A stretch of 64,000 bases of DNA from JBCDBD01 sp039184335 (lineage in GTDB: Bacteria > Bacteroidota > Bacteroidia > Flavobacteriales > Flavobacteriaceae). The notes beneath the pieces are model-generated. The model saw only the letters and a list, made by a program, of their open reading frames with translations. It did no database searches and had not been told where the DNA came from. Where the stretch lies: NCBI GenBank assembly GCA_039184335.1, contig JBCDBD010000001.1:1-64000 (forward strand), written 5' to 3'. Of the stretch, positions 54,973 through 63,573 are shown piece after piece (the stretch's first letter is position 1; every line of letters begins with the position of its first letter). The position numbers and the translations under genes were made by a program.

Positions 54973-56061
54973 ATGAAACAAAGGGTAGTAGCGGTAGATA
55001 TTTTTAGGGGCTTGACCATCGTGTTGATGATTTTGGTGAACACCCCGGGAACATGGTCGCATGTGTATGCACCGTTACTACATGCAAAATGGCATGGGTA
55101 CACCCCTACAGACCTCGTTTTCCCCTTTTTTCTTTTCATTGTAGGTACTTCAATCGTATTTGCATATAAAGACAGGGCCATTACATCGGCCACATACCGA
55201 AAAATTTTGATAAGAGCACTTAAGCTTATTGGGCTGGGTCTTTTTCTTGGCGCATTTACGATAAGTTTTCCTTACATAAAAGAATTTGCCGAAATCCGCT
55301 TTCCTGGGGTTTTACAACGGATAGGAGTGGTATTTTTCTTTTCCTCGATCCTATTCATCCATTTTAATTGGAAGACCCTTTTGGTGATTTGTATGGTCTT
55401 GTTGATAGGTTATTGGGTTTGGATGGGTTTTGTTCCCCTACATGGAGGAATGCCCACCTTTGATCGGGCCCCTAACAATTGGGCCAACCATATAGACTTT
55501 CATGTTTTTGGTACCCATATGTGGAAAGAAGACTATGATCCCGAAGGCCTTCTGAGCACGCTACCATCCATTGGCTCATCGCTTCTGGGTGTTTTTTCAG
55601 GCTTGCTCATCACATCCAAATTGAAAGATAAAGTGCAAAAAATGGTTGTTATTGGTCTGGCATTATTGCTTTTGGGTTACATGTGGAATATGGTTTTTCC
55701 GATTAACAAGGCCTTGTGGACCAGTAGTTTTGTATTGGTGACCGCAGGTTGGGCCAATATTGTTCTTGCGCTGATTTACTATTTGACCGACATAAGACAG
55801 ATGCAATTTGGCAGCATATTCAGATATATAGGCGCCAATGCCATAGTGGTCTACTTTCTGTCCAGTTTTATAACCAAGTTGTTCTATCTGGTCAAGGTTG
55901 ATGCAGCGCATTCATTGCACAACTGGCTTTTTCAAACAGTTTATGTCCATGATGCCCTATCAATGGAGTTTTCTTCTTTGCTATATGGCTTGTCGGTGGT
56001 CACTTTCTATTGCCTATTGGCATATGTGCTTTATAAGCAGAAGATTTTCATCAAGGTTTAG
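54973..56061 (+). CDS. NagX-like membrane acyltransferase (HGSNAT/DUF5009 type)
   Basis: 362 residues with ten or so TM segments. The N terminus RVVAVDIFRGLTIVLMILVN with the following TWSHVYAPLLHAKWHG and PTDLVFPFFLFIVGTSI is diagnostic of the heparan-alpha-glucosaminide N-acetyltransferase-like family, where the His in the loop is catalytic in the eukaryotic enzyme. In other bacteria NagX is linked to chitin-oligosaccharide or GlcNAc use. Follows the symporter with 1 nt gap; overlaps ribE by 4 nt convergently. Confidence 0.87.
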   Translation: MKQRVVAVDIFRGLTIVLMILVNTPGTWSHVYAPLLHAKWHGYTPTDLVFPFFLFIVGTSIVFAYKDRAITSATYRKILIRALKLIGLGLFLGAFTISFPYIKEFAEIRFPGVLQRIGVVFFFSSILFIHFNWKTLLVICMVLLIGYWVWMGFVPLHGGMPTFDRAPNNWANHIDFHVFGTHMWKEDYDPEGLLSTLPSIGSSLLGVFSGLLITSKLKDKVQKMVVIGLALLLLGYMWNMVFPINKALWTSSFVLVTAGWANIVLALIYYLTDIRQMQFGSIFRYIGANAIVVYFLSSFITKLFYLVKVDAAHSLHNWLFQTVYVHDALSMEFSSLLYGLSVVTFYCLLAYVLYKQKIFIKV

Positions 56062-56648
56062 GGTCGCAACTCAAGTAAGCGTGAAACGTATTTTCCAATT
56101 ACATCAAACTCCAAGTTTACGATATCACCAACTTTATAGGTGTTGAACCGGGTATATTCATAGGTATAAGGAATGATGGCGACACTAAAAGACTCCGGTT
56201 TAGAGTCGACTACGGTCAAGCTGACCCCATCAACGGTGATGGAACCTTTTTCAATAGTAACATTGCCTGCACGGGAATCGTATTGAAACGAAAACAACCA
56301 ACTGCCATCTTTTTCATTTACCGAGCTACAGTCAGCAGTCTGATCTACGTGGCCCTGAACAATATGCCCATCGAGCCTTGCGCCCATGATCATGGCCCTT
56401 TCTAAATTGACCAGATCACCAACTTTTAAATTGTTCAAGTTGGTCTTATCCAAAGTTTCTTGAATGGCCGTAACAGTGTAGCTATTGCCTTCAATGGCAA
56501 TAACAGTCAAGCAAACACCATTGTGTGCGACACTTTGGTCAATCTTAAGTTCAGGTGTCAAAGAAGATGTGATGGTGATATTTAGATTTTCTTCCTCTTT
56601 TTCCAGTTGGGTTATTTTTCCTAAGGTCTCTATGATTCCTGTAAACAT
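56058..56648 (-). CDS. ribE: Riboflavin synthase, alpha subunit
   Basis: Dismutates two 6,7-dimethyl-8-ribityllumazines to riboflavin. 196 residues with two lumazine-binding repeats: MFTGIIETLGKI and SVAHNGVCLTV in the first, GHIVQGHVDQTADC and SITVDGVSLTVV in the second. Length is normal for the family. It is divergent from pdxA and convergent with the NagX-like gene. Confidence 0.96.
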   Translation of the reverse strand: MFTGIIETLGKITQLEKEEENLNITITSSLTPELKIDQSVAHNGVCLTVIAIEGNSYTVTAIQETLDKTNLNNLKVGDLVNLERAMIMGARLDGHIVQGHVDQTADCSSVNEKDGSWLFSFQYDSRAGNVTIEKGSITVDGVSLTVVDSKPESFSVAIIPYTYEYTRFNTYKVGDIVNLEFDVIGKYVSRLLELRP

Positions 56649-56705
56649 GTATTTATTAAATTACCTAGCTTTGCATTGTAAATGTAGCCATTAGAACGAT
56701 GGGTC

Positions 56706-57758
56706 ATGGGAGAAAACAAAAAAATAAGGCTTGGGATTTCAGTTGGGGATTTGAACGGAATCGGATGTGAGGTCGTATTAAAGACGTTTCAAGACAGTCG
56801 AATGCTTGATTTTTGCACCCCTGTGCTTTTTGCCTCCAACAAAACCATTTCGCATCAAAAACAAGCACTGGACATTGCCATAGGCTTTCATGGGGCAAAT
56901 CATGCTGCAAATGTCGTAGATGGAAAAATAAACGTAGTGAATGTTTGGAAAGAACTGCCAAAGATCACCTATGGTCAGGCTACCGAAGAAGGAGGCAAAT
57001 ACGCGGTCAAGTCCCTTCGAGCTGCCGTCACTGCATTAAAAGAAGGCTCCCTAGATGTTTTGGTGACCGCACCCATCAACAAAAACAACATTCAGGCAAA
57101 TGATTTTAAGTTTCCTGGCCATACCGATTATTTGGCAGAAGAACTGGAAGGTGATAGTTTGATGTTTATGGTGGCCGAGACCCTTCGAATAGGGCTTTTG
57201 ACCGATCATATTGCAGTAAAGGATGTAGCACAGACCATTACCCAGAAACGTATTCGGGATAAGGCTACTACCATGATGCATTCTCTAAAAAAAGACTTTG
57301 GTATTCGCAAACCAAAAATTGCAGTACTGGGCATTAATCCCCATAGTGGTGATAATGGAACCATTGGCAAAGAAGACGAGAAAATAGTGAAACCGTGTAT
57401 TGAAGCCTTGTTCAACGAGGGCAAATTGGTATATGGGCCATATTCAGCAGATAGTTTTTTTGGCTCAAATACGCATCAAAAGTTTGATGCGGTTCTGGCG
57501 GCGTACCATGACCAGGGATTGATTCCGTTCAAGACCCTGTCTTTTGGGAAGGGTGTAAACTTTACAGCGGGCCTTGATAAAGTACGCACATCACCAGACC
57601 ATGGAACTGCCTATGAAATAGCGGGACAGGGCAGGGCTGATGAAGGTTCGTTCAAAGAAGCGGTTTTTATGGCGATACAAGTTTTTAAGAACAGAACGGA
57701 ATATGCGGAACTTACCGAAAACCAGTTACAGCGCCATGTGGTCAAACGGTCAAGGTAA
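56706..57758 (+). CDS. pdxA: 4-hydroxythreonine-4-phosphate dehydrogenase
   Basis: NAD-dependent oxidation of 4-phosphohydroxy-L-threonine in pyridoxal phosphate synthesis. 350 residues. IRLGISVGDLNGIG at the start, DVLVTAPINKNNI, the metal-binding FPGHTDYLAE, RIGLLTDHIAVKDV, GINPHSGDNGTIG and AYHDQGLIPFKTL all match PdxA. Standard length. The 110 nt after its stop contain the promoter of the DUF177-rpmF unit. Confidence 0.96.
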   Translation: MGENKKIRLGISVGDLNGIGCEVVLKTFQDSRMLDFCTPVLFASNKTISHQKQALDIAIGFHGANHAANVVDGKINVVNVWKELPKITYGQATEEGGKYAVKSLRAAVTALKEGSLDVLVTAPINKNNIQANDFKFPGHTDYLAEELEGDSLMFMVAETLRIGLLTDHIAVKDVAQTITQKRIRDKATTMMHSLKKDFGIRKPKIAVLGINPHSGDNGTIGKEDEKIVKPCIEALFNEGKLVYGPYSADSFFGSNTHQKFDAVLAAYHDQGLIPFKTLSFGKGVNFTAGLDKVRTSPDHGTAYEIAGQGRADEGSFKEAVFMAIQVFKNRTEYAELTENQLQRHVVKRSR

Positions 57759-57792
57759 ATACCATTTCGACAAATATATTTTTGGGTAAAGA

Positions 57793-57822
57793 TTGGCATT
57801 TTCTAAATAAATAGTATCTTTG
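57793..57822 (+). promoter_or_regulatory. Consensus Bacteroidota promoter for DUF177-rpmF
   Basis: TTG at 57793-57795, 19-nt spacer, TATCTTTG at 57815-57822: an exact fit to the TTG-N19-TAnnTTTG pattern. It lies 45 nt before the DUF177 start codon. Confidence 0.85.
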
Positions 57823-57867
57823 CACCCGCCTTAAAGGCTGGTACACCAACCATTTAAGTGTAAAAAG

Positions 57868-58398
57868 ATGGAGTTGAAGGAGTTTTTTATTCCTTTTTCA
57901 GGATTAAAGCTGGGGAAACATCAGTTTAGGTATAGTTTGAACAACACGTTCTTTGAATCTTTTGACTATCTGGAATTTAATGAGGCATCAGTTGCCATAA
58001 GTGCAAACTTGAACAAAATGAGCACGATGATGGAACTGGAAATTGATGCGGAAGGTATGGTAAATGTTGATTGCGACTTGACCAGTGAGCCTTACGACCA
58101 GCCCTTGCAAGACAGCTTAAAGCTGATCATCAAGTTTGGTGAGACGTACAATGATGAAGATGATGAGATTCTGGTCATTCCACATGGGGAACACCAAGTC
58201 AATATTTCGCAGTATATATATGAGATGCTGGTATTGGCAGTCCCCCAAAAACGGGTGCATCCTGGTGTGATAGATGGAACGCTACAATCAGATATTCTAG
58301 ATAGGCTCGAAGAGCTAGAACCAAAACAAACAAGAAAACAAACAAAGGAGACCGATCCCAGATGGGATGGTTTAAAAAAATTATTAACGGACAAATAG
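57868..58398 (+). CDS. DUF177 family protein (YceD-like)
   Basis: 176 residues. LKEFFIPFSGLKLGKHQFRY at the start and VDCDLTSEPYDQPLQD in the middle (in many homologues this site has paired Cys) match the DUF177/YceD family, which is genetically linked with ribosomal protein L32 and 23S rRNA accumulation. Acidic C-terminal half, ending in a Lys-rich tail. Gap of 6 nt to rpmF confirms the linkage. Confidence 0.92.
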   Translation: MELKEFFIPFSGLKLGKHQFRYSLNNTFFESFDYLEFNEASVAISANLNKMSTMMELEIDAEGMVNVDCDLTSEPYDQPLQDSLKLIIKFGETYNDEDDEILVIPHGEHQVNISQYIYEMLVLAVPQKRVHPGVIDGTLQSDILDRLEELEPKQTRKQTKETDPRWDGLKKLLTDK

Positions 58399-58404
58399 GT
58401 AACC

Positions 58405-58605
58405 ATGGCACATCCTAAAAGAAAAATATCAAGAACTAGAAGAGATAAGAGAAGAACCCATTATAAGGCCACTATGCCGACCATTGCAAAAGACCCTACT
58501 ACAGGAGAGATGCACTTGTACCACAGGGCACATTGGCATGAAGGCAAACTGTATTACCGCGGCCAGGTTTTGATCGACAAGACTGAAGAAGAGGCTACTG
58601 CATAA
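58405..58605 (+). CDS. rpmF: 50S ribosomal protein L32
   Basis: 66 residues, basic. AHPKRKISRTRRDKRRTHYK is the typical start of L32. The CxxC zinc pairs of some L32 proteins are absent; the aligned region reads YHRAHWHEGKLYYRGQVLI, the zinc-free form. A terminator follows. Confidence 0.97.
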   Translation: MAHPKRKISRTRRDKRRTHYKATMPTIAKDPTTGEMHLYHRAHWHEGKLYYRGQVLIDKTEEEATA

Positions 58606-58636
58606 CCAATATATTGGGCAATAAATGAATTTCGGG

Positions 58637-58662
58637 CTCCCGTTTTATGTCGGGAGTTTTTT
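58637..58662 (+). terminator. Rho-independent terminator after rpmF
   Basis: CTCCCG (58637-58642) pairs with CGGGAG (58651-58656) around an 8-nt loop, followed by six T. It separates rpmF from fabH, which therefore needs its own promoter or read-through. Confidence 0.82.
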
Positions 58663-58778
58663 ATGGAATTCATTTAAGGTCAAAAACGAACGATTTTAGG
58701 ATTCAGATTCCTGAAAAATCATTAATTTTCACCGATTTTGGGCCAAAAATCCATTTTTTTGGCTAAAAATGACACCAA

Positions 58779-59780
58779 ATGAACAGAAAAAAAGCGGCCA
58801 TCACGGTTGTTGGGGGCTATGTTCCCGACTTCGTTTTAACCAATAAATTATTGGAAACCATGGTAGATACCAATGATGAATGGATTACCACAAGAACGGG
58901 AATAAAAGAACGGAGAATTTTAAAAAAAGAGGGTGAAGGAACGTCTTATTTGGCGATAAAAGCAGCGGAAGACCTTATTCAAAAAAAAGGACTTGACCCA
59001 ACTGAGATTGATATGGTACTTTTGGCTACGGCCACACCAGATATGCCCGTTGCCGCTACTGCCGCTTATGTAGCATCTGCCATAGGGGCGGTCAATGCAT
59101 TTTCATATGACTTACAGGCGGCATGTTCAAGCTTTTTGTACGGAATGTCAACAGCAGCAAGCTATATTGAATCTGGCAGATATAAAAAGATATTATTGAT
59201 TGGGGCAGACAAGATGTCTTCTATCATAGACTATACCGACCGCACCACGTGTATAATCTTTGGAGATGGTGGGGGTGCTGTACTTTTTGAGCCCAATGAC
59301 GAAGGGCTTGGTCTACAAGATGAATATTTGAGAACAGATGGCGTGGGTCGTGAATTTCTGAAAATTGATGCAGGAGGTTCCATTTTACCGGCATCTGAAG
59401 AAACGGTAAAAAACAAGAAGCACTATGTATACCAAGACGGAAAGTCGGTATTTAAATTTGCAGTTTCCAATATGGCCGATGTTTCTGGCTTGATCATGGA
59501 AAGGAATGGTTTGACCCATGAAGACATACAATGGTTGGTTCCCCACCAAGCAAACAAGCGCATTATAGGGGCCACTGCCAGTAGAATGGGCATTGACGAA
59601 AACAAAGTGATGATCAATATCGATAGGTATGGCAATACAACATCGGCGACGCTCCCACTATTGCTAAGTGATTACGAAAAACAATTAAAAAAAGGGGATA
59701 ATTTGATTTTTGCCGCTTTTGGTGGTGGATTCACTTGGGGATCCATTTACCTGAAATGGGCATATAACTCACAAAACTAA
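58779..59780 (+). CDS. fabH: Beta-ketoacyl-ACP synthase III
   Basis: Starts fatty-acid chains by condensing an acyl-CoA with malonyl-ACP. 333 residues. Catalytic Cys116 in DLQAACSSFLYG, His in WLVPHQANKRI and Asn in YGNTTSATLP make the Cys-His-Asn triad. N-terminal TNDEWITTRTGIKERR is the FabH signature. Starts 174 nt after rpmF; 13 nt before accB. Confidence 0.96.
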   Translation: MNRKKAAITVVGGYVPDFVLTNKLLETMVDTNDEWITTRTGIKERRILKKEGEGTSYLAIKAAEDLIQKKGLDPTEIDMVLLATATPDMPVAATAAYVASAIGAVNAFSYDLQAACSSFLYGMSTAASYIESGRYKKILLIGADKMSSIIDYTDRTTCIIFGDGGGAVLFEPNDEGLGLQDEYLRTDGVGREFLKIDAGGSILPASEETVKNKKHYVYQDGKSVFKFAVSNMADVSGLIMERNGLTHEDIQWLVPHQANKRIIGATASRMGIDENKVMINIDRYGNTTSATLPLLLSDYEKQLKKGDNLIFAAFGGGFTWGSIYLKWAYNSQN

Positions 59781-59793
59781 CTAAGTCAAAACC

Positions 59794-60288
59794 ATGGATA
59801 TCAAAGAAATTCAAAGTCTGATCAAGTTTGTGGCCAAATCAGGGGCCAGTGAAGTAAAACTTGAAATGGAAGACGTAAAGATTACGATTCGAACCGGAAA
59901 TTTAACTGCCACCAATCCAGAAACGACCATTGTACAGCAAATACCTGTCGCTCCAGCACCGGTACCGACCCCAATGGCAGCACCCCCTGTTGCCGAAACA
60001 CCTTCCGCAACCCCACCATCAACCCCAGAAGCGGAAGTTGAATCGAAATACATTACCATAAAATCACCCATTATAGGCACATTTTACAGAAAACCGTCGC
60101 CAGATAAACCCGCATTCGTTGAAGTAGGAAAAGAAATCAGTAAAGGGGATGTATTATGTGTCATTGAGGCCATGAAGCTGTTCAATGATATTGAATCTGA
60201 AGTTTCGGGCAAAATAGTTAAAATATTGGTCGAAGATTCATCACCTGTAGAGTTTGATCAACCCTTGTTCTTGGTCGACCCATCATAA
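59794..60288 (+). CDS. accB: Acetyl-CoA carboxylase biotin carboxyl carrier protein
   Basis: 164 residues. N-terminal IKEIQSLIKFVAKSGASEVKLE, a Pro/Ala-rich hinge (about 50-85), then the biotinyl domain with the biotin-acceptor Lys in CVIEAMKLFNDIE. Ends with PVEFDQPLFLVDPS. Forms acetyl-CoA carboxylase with AccC downstream and carboxyltransferase subunits that are not in this window. Confidence 0.97.
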   Translation: MDIKEIQSLIKFVAKSGASEVKLEMEDVKITIRTGNLTATNPETTIVQQIPVAPAPVPTPMAAPPVAETPSATPPSTPEAEVESKYITIKSPIIGTFYRKPSPDKPAFVEVGKEISKGDVLCVIEAMKLFNDIESEVSGKIVKILVEDSSPVEFDQPLFLVDPS

Positions 60289-60381
60289 TCATATGATTCC
60301 AGACACCATGCCTATGGGCACAATTGCTGCTTGCGTGGAGCATGGGCTTAAAAGGAATTTGAAATCTAAATTCGAAAGGTT

Positions 60382-61734
60382 ATGTTTAAAAAAATATTGA
60401 TTGCAAATAGAGGTGAGATTGCCCTTAGGGTCATTCGAACGTGCAAAGAAATGGGCATCAAAACAGTTGCCGTCTACTCTAAGGCCGACGAAGAAAGCTT
60501 ACATGTTCGATTTGCAGACGAGGCCGTATGTATTGGTCCGGCCCCAAGCAAGGAATCGTACTTAAAGATACCAAATATCATAGCTGCCGCAGAGATTACC
60601 AATGCAGATGCCATTCACCCGGGTTATGGTTTTCTCTCTGAAAATTCGAAATTTTCAAAAATCTGTGCAGAACATGATATCAAGTTCATCGGGGCATCAG
60701 GAGGGCAGATTGATAAAATGGGCGATAAGGCCACGGCCAAGGAGACCATGAAAAAGGCAGGTGTGCCCACCATCCCTGGGTCTGATGGATTGTTGAAAGA
60801 TGCTTCCGATGCCAAGAAAGTGGCCAAAAAAATGGGCTACCCTGTCATGATCAAAGCCACTGCCGGCGGCGGCGGTAAAGGAATGCGTGCCATCTGGAGC
60901 GAAGATGAACTGGAGGGTAATTTTGAGAGTGCCGTGCAAGAGGCAATAGCGGCCTTTGGCAATGGGGGCATGTATATGGAAAAATTGATTGAAGAACCTA
61001 GGCATATTGAAATTCAGGTCGTGGGCGATCAATACGGTAAAGCATGCCATTTGTCTGAAAGGGATTGTTCCGTGCAACGCCGTCACCAAAAGTTGACCGA
61101 AGAGACTCCGTCACCGTTTATGACAGACAAGTTGCGGGAAGAAATGGGTGCTGCTGCTGTCAAAGCGGCAGAGTATATCAAATATGAAGGGGCAGGTACG
61201 GTAGAGTTTTTAGTGGACAAGCATCGGAATTTTTACTTTATGGAGATGAACACCCGTATTCAGGTAGAACATCCCATCACAGAACAAGTTATTGATTACG
61301 ACTTGATACGTGAACAGATCTTGGTTGCTGGGGGAGTTCCAATATCAGGAAAAAACTATACGCCAAAACTACATTCCATAGAATGCCGGATCAATGCCGA
61401 AGACCCTTATAATGATTTTAGACCTTCTCCAGGAAAAATTACAACCTTACATACTCCTGGTGGTCATGGTATACGGTTAGATACCCACGTATACAGCGGG
61501 TATTTGATTCCGCCGAACTACGATTCAATGATTGCAAAGTTGATCACTACCGCCCAAACCAGGGAAGAGGCAATCAACAAGATGAGGCGCGCCCTTGATG
61601 AATTTGTGATTGAAGGGGTAAAGACGACCATTCCCTTTCACCGTCAATTAATGGACCACCCTGATTATTTGGCAGGAAACTATACCACCAAGTTCATGGA
61701 AGACTTTGAAATGGATCCAGAACCAGAAGATTAA
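60382..61734 (+). CDS. accC: Biotin carboxylase subunit of acetyl-CoA carboxylase
   Basis: 450 residues, ATP-grasp enzyme that carboxylates biotin on AccB. FKKILIANRGEIALRVIRTC start, IHPGYGFLSEN, the glycine-rich ATP loop KATAGGGGKGMRAIW, CSVQRRHQKLTEETP, and EMNTRIQVEHPITEQVI are all canonical. Gap to accB is 93 nt without a gene. A strong terminator follows at 61742. Confidence 0.97.
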   Translation: MFKKILIANRGEIALRVIRTCKEMGIKTVAVYSKADEESLHVRFADEAVCIGPAPSKESYLKIPNIIAAAEITNADAIHPGYGFLSENSKFSKICAEHDIKFIGASGGQIDKMGDKATAKETMKKAGVPTIPGSDGLLKDASDAKKVAKKMGYPVMIKATAGGGGKGMRAIWSEDELEGNFESAVQEAIAAFGNGGMYMEKLIEEPRHIEIQVVGDQYGKACHLSERDCSVQRRHQKLTEETPSPFMTDKLREEMGAAAVKAAEYIKYEGAGTVEFLVDKHRNFYFMEMNTRIQVEHPITEQVIDYDLIREQILVAGGVPISGKNYTPKLHSIECRINAEDPYNDFRPSPGKITTLHTPGGHGIRLDTHVYSGYLIPPNYDSMIAKLITTAQTREEAINKMRRALDEFVIEGVKTTIPFHRQLMDHPDYLAGNYTTKFMEDFEMDPEPED

Positions 61735-61741
61735 ACAATAG

Positions 61742-61767
61742 ACTCCGATTTTGTCGGAGTTTTTTTT
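61742..61767 (+). terminator. Rho-independent terminator after accC
   Basis: ACTCCGA (61742-61748) pairs with TCGGAGT (61754-61760) around a 5-nt loop, followed by seven T. Confidence 0.9.
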
Positions 61768-61770
61768 CGT

Positions 61771-62895
61771 ATGCATTTAAGTTATTGGGAATATAAGACC
61801 TGGCTTTCTGATATTGATTTTACCATAGTGGGTAGTGGTATTGTGGGGCTGAACAGTGCCATCCATTTGAAAAAGCGATTTCCCGATGCCAGGATATTGA
61901 TTTTAGAGCGGGGGATGCTTCCCCAAGGCGCAAGTACCAAAAATGCAGGTTTTGCCTGTTTTGGAAGTATTTCTGAAATACTTGCGGATTTAGATATTCA
62001 TTCAGAGGAAGCCGTCTTTAAGCTCGTAGAACAGCGATGGCAGGGCATTCAATCTCTTCGAACGCTATTGGGGGACGAAAATATCGGGTTTAAAGCGTGG
62101 GGCGGACATGAGTTGTTTCTTGAAAAAGATGAAACACGCTACCAGAACTGTTTGGATAGGCTTGATGAGGCGAACCAACTATTGGGGCCAATCTTTAAGA
62201 AGGCACCATTTGTCATACAAGACAATCACTTTCAATTTAAAAAGATACAGCCCAGCTACATATCACATCAGTTTGAGGGACAAATAGATACAGGCCAGAT
62301 GATGCAGCATCTGCTGCATCTTGCCCATCAAAAGGGCATTCAAGTCTTGAACAATGTAGAAGTGATGTCATTTCTTGAAAACACTTCAGAAGTCTCTATT
62401 GTAACCGACAAATTCGAATTCAAGACCAGTAAGTTGTTGATAACCACTAATGGATTTGCCTCACAATTACTGGACGAAGAAGTACAACCGGCAAGGGCAC
62501 AGGTACTGCTTACCGAACCTATTGAAAACTTACATATCAAGGGAACCTTTCATTTTGATGAGGGATATTTTTATTTCAGGAATATCGATAATCGCATATT
62601 GTTTGGCGGGGGCCGTAATCTTGATTTTGAGGGGGAACAGACCACCTCGTTTGGTCAAACAGACCACATTCAAAATAAGCTCGAACATTATCTGACAGAA
62701 CTGGTCTTGCCTGACAGGGAAATCAAAATAGCCCATCGCTGGAGTGGCATCATGGGGGTGGGCCATCAGAAAACCCCTATTATAAAACAAGTGTCTGACC
62801 ATGTGTTTTGCGCAGTAAGACTGGGTGGCATGGGCGTGGCCATTGGCAGTCATGTGGGGCAACAACTTGCTCAGCGGGTAACCGATAAAATTTAG
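61771..62895 (+). CDS. FAD-dependent oxidoreductase (DAO family)
   Basis: 374 residues. The N-terminal Rossmann fold has DFTIVGSGIVGLNSAIHLKK (GxGxxG with FAD-binding acidic residue later in ILILERG). Later DAO landmarks are KNAGFACFGSISE, a substrate-domain centre, YFRNIDNRILFGGGRN and HRWSGIMGVG. These resemble glycine/D-amino-acid oxidase-type deaminating enzymes; substrate unknown. The ATG lies just after the accC terminator. It ends 0 nt from the convergent ABC ATPase gene. Confidence 0.88.
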   Translation: MHLSYWEYKTWLSDIDFTIVGSGIVGLNSAIHLKKRFPDARILILERGMLPQGASTKNAGFACFGSISEILADLDIHSEEAVFKLVEQRWQGIQSLRTLLGDENIGFKAWGGHELFLEKDETRYQNCLDRLDEANQLLGPIFKKAPFVIQDNHFQFKKIQPSYISHQFEGQIDTGQMMQHLLHLAHQKGIQVLNNVEVMSFLENTSEVSIVTDKFEFKTSKLLITTNGFASQLLDEEVQPARAQVLLTEPIENLHIKGTFHFDEGYFYFRNIDNRILFGGGRNLDFEGEQTTSFGQTDHIQNKLEHYLTELVLPDREIKIAHRWSGIMGVGHQKTPIIKQVSDHVFCAVRLGGMGVAIGSHVGQQLAQRVTDKI

Positions 62896-63558
62896 TTAAA
62901 GCATCCTTCCGTCCAATAAATTGATGATGCGGGAACCGTATTCCGCATTCTTTTCAGAGTGTGTCACTTGAATAATGGTGACCCCCGCTGTGTTCAATTG
63001 TTTGAACAGCGTCATGATTTCTTCTCCCTGTTTTGAATTGAGGTTGCCTGTCGGTTCATCGGCCAGTAGTAACTTTGGTTTTGAGATCAATGCCCTCGCC
63101 ACGCCGACCAACTGTTGTTGTCCGCCGCTTAGTTGGGCAGGAAACAGATCTTTTTTACCTACAATTTGGAACCGGTCGAGCATATCGGCTACCATGGCCC
63201 TACGCTCTGGACCCTTGTACTTTTTGTAGAGCAAGGGCATTTCTAAATTTTCTTGAACGGTCAGATCGTCCAAAAGATGGTAGGCCTGAAAAACAAAGCC
63301 AATATATTCTTTGTACAGATTGGTTCGGTGCTTCTCTTTTAACGCATGCACAGACTCATCTAAAAAATGATATTCCCCTTCATCAAATTGGTCTAACATT
63401 CCAATGATATTGAGTAGGGTCGACTTGCCAGAGCCTGAAGGCCCCATCACAGAAATAAACTCACCCTCTTCTATAGAGAGGTTGATGTCTTTTAACAAAA
63501 AGATGCGTTGGCCACCTGAATGGACCCATTTGAAAATGTTTTTGAGTTCCAATAACAT
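62896..63558 (-). CDS. ABC transporter ATP-binding protein (MacB/LolD-type)
   Basis: 220 residues. Walker A GPSGSGKST at 39-47, Q-loop FQAYHLLDDLTV, signature LSGGQQQLVGVARAL, Walker B LLLADEPTGNL, and H-loop VTHSEKNAEYG. In the signature the usual Arg after QQQ is Leu. The 3'-adjacent neighbour on the same strand, an FtsX-type permease, is transcribed first, so the pair forms an export or mechanotransmission unit such as MacB-like or antimicrobial-peptide exporters. Confidence 0.9.
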   Translation of the reverse strand: MLLELKNIFKWVHSGGQRIFLLKDINLSIEEGEFISVMGPSGSGKSTLLNIIGMLDQFDEGEYHFLDESVHALKEKHRTNLYKEYIGFVFQAYHLLDDLTVQENLEMPLLYKKYKGPERRAMVADMLDRFQIVGKKDLFPAQLSGGQQQLVGVARALISKPKLLLADEPTGNLNSKQGEEIMTLFKQLNTAGVTIIQVTHSEKNAEYGSRIINLLDGRML

Positions 63559-63573
63559 CGTTTGAAGCTTGTT

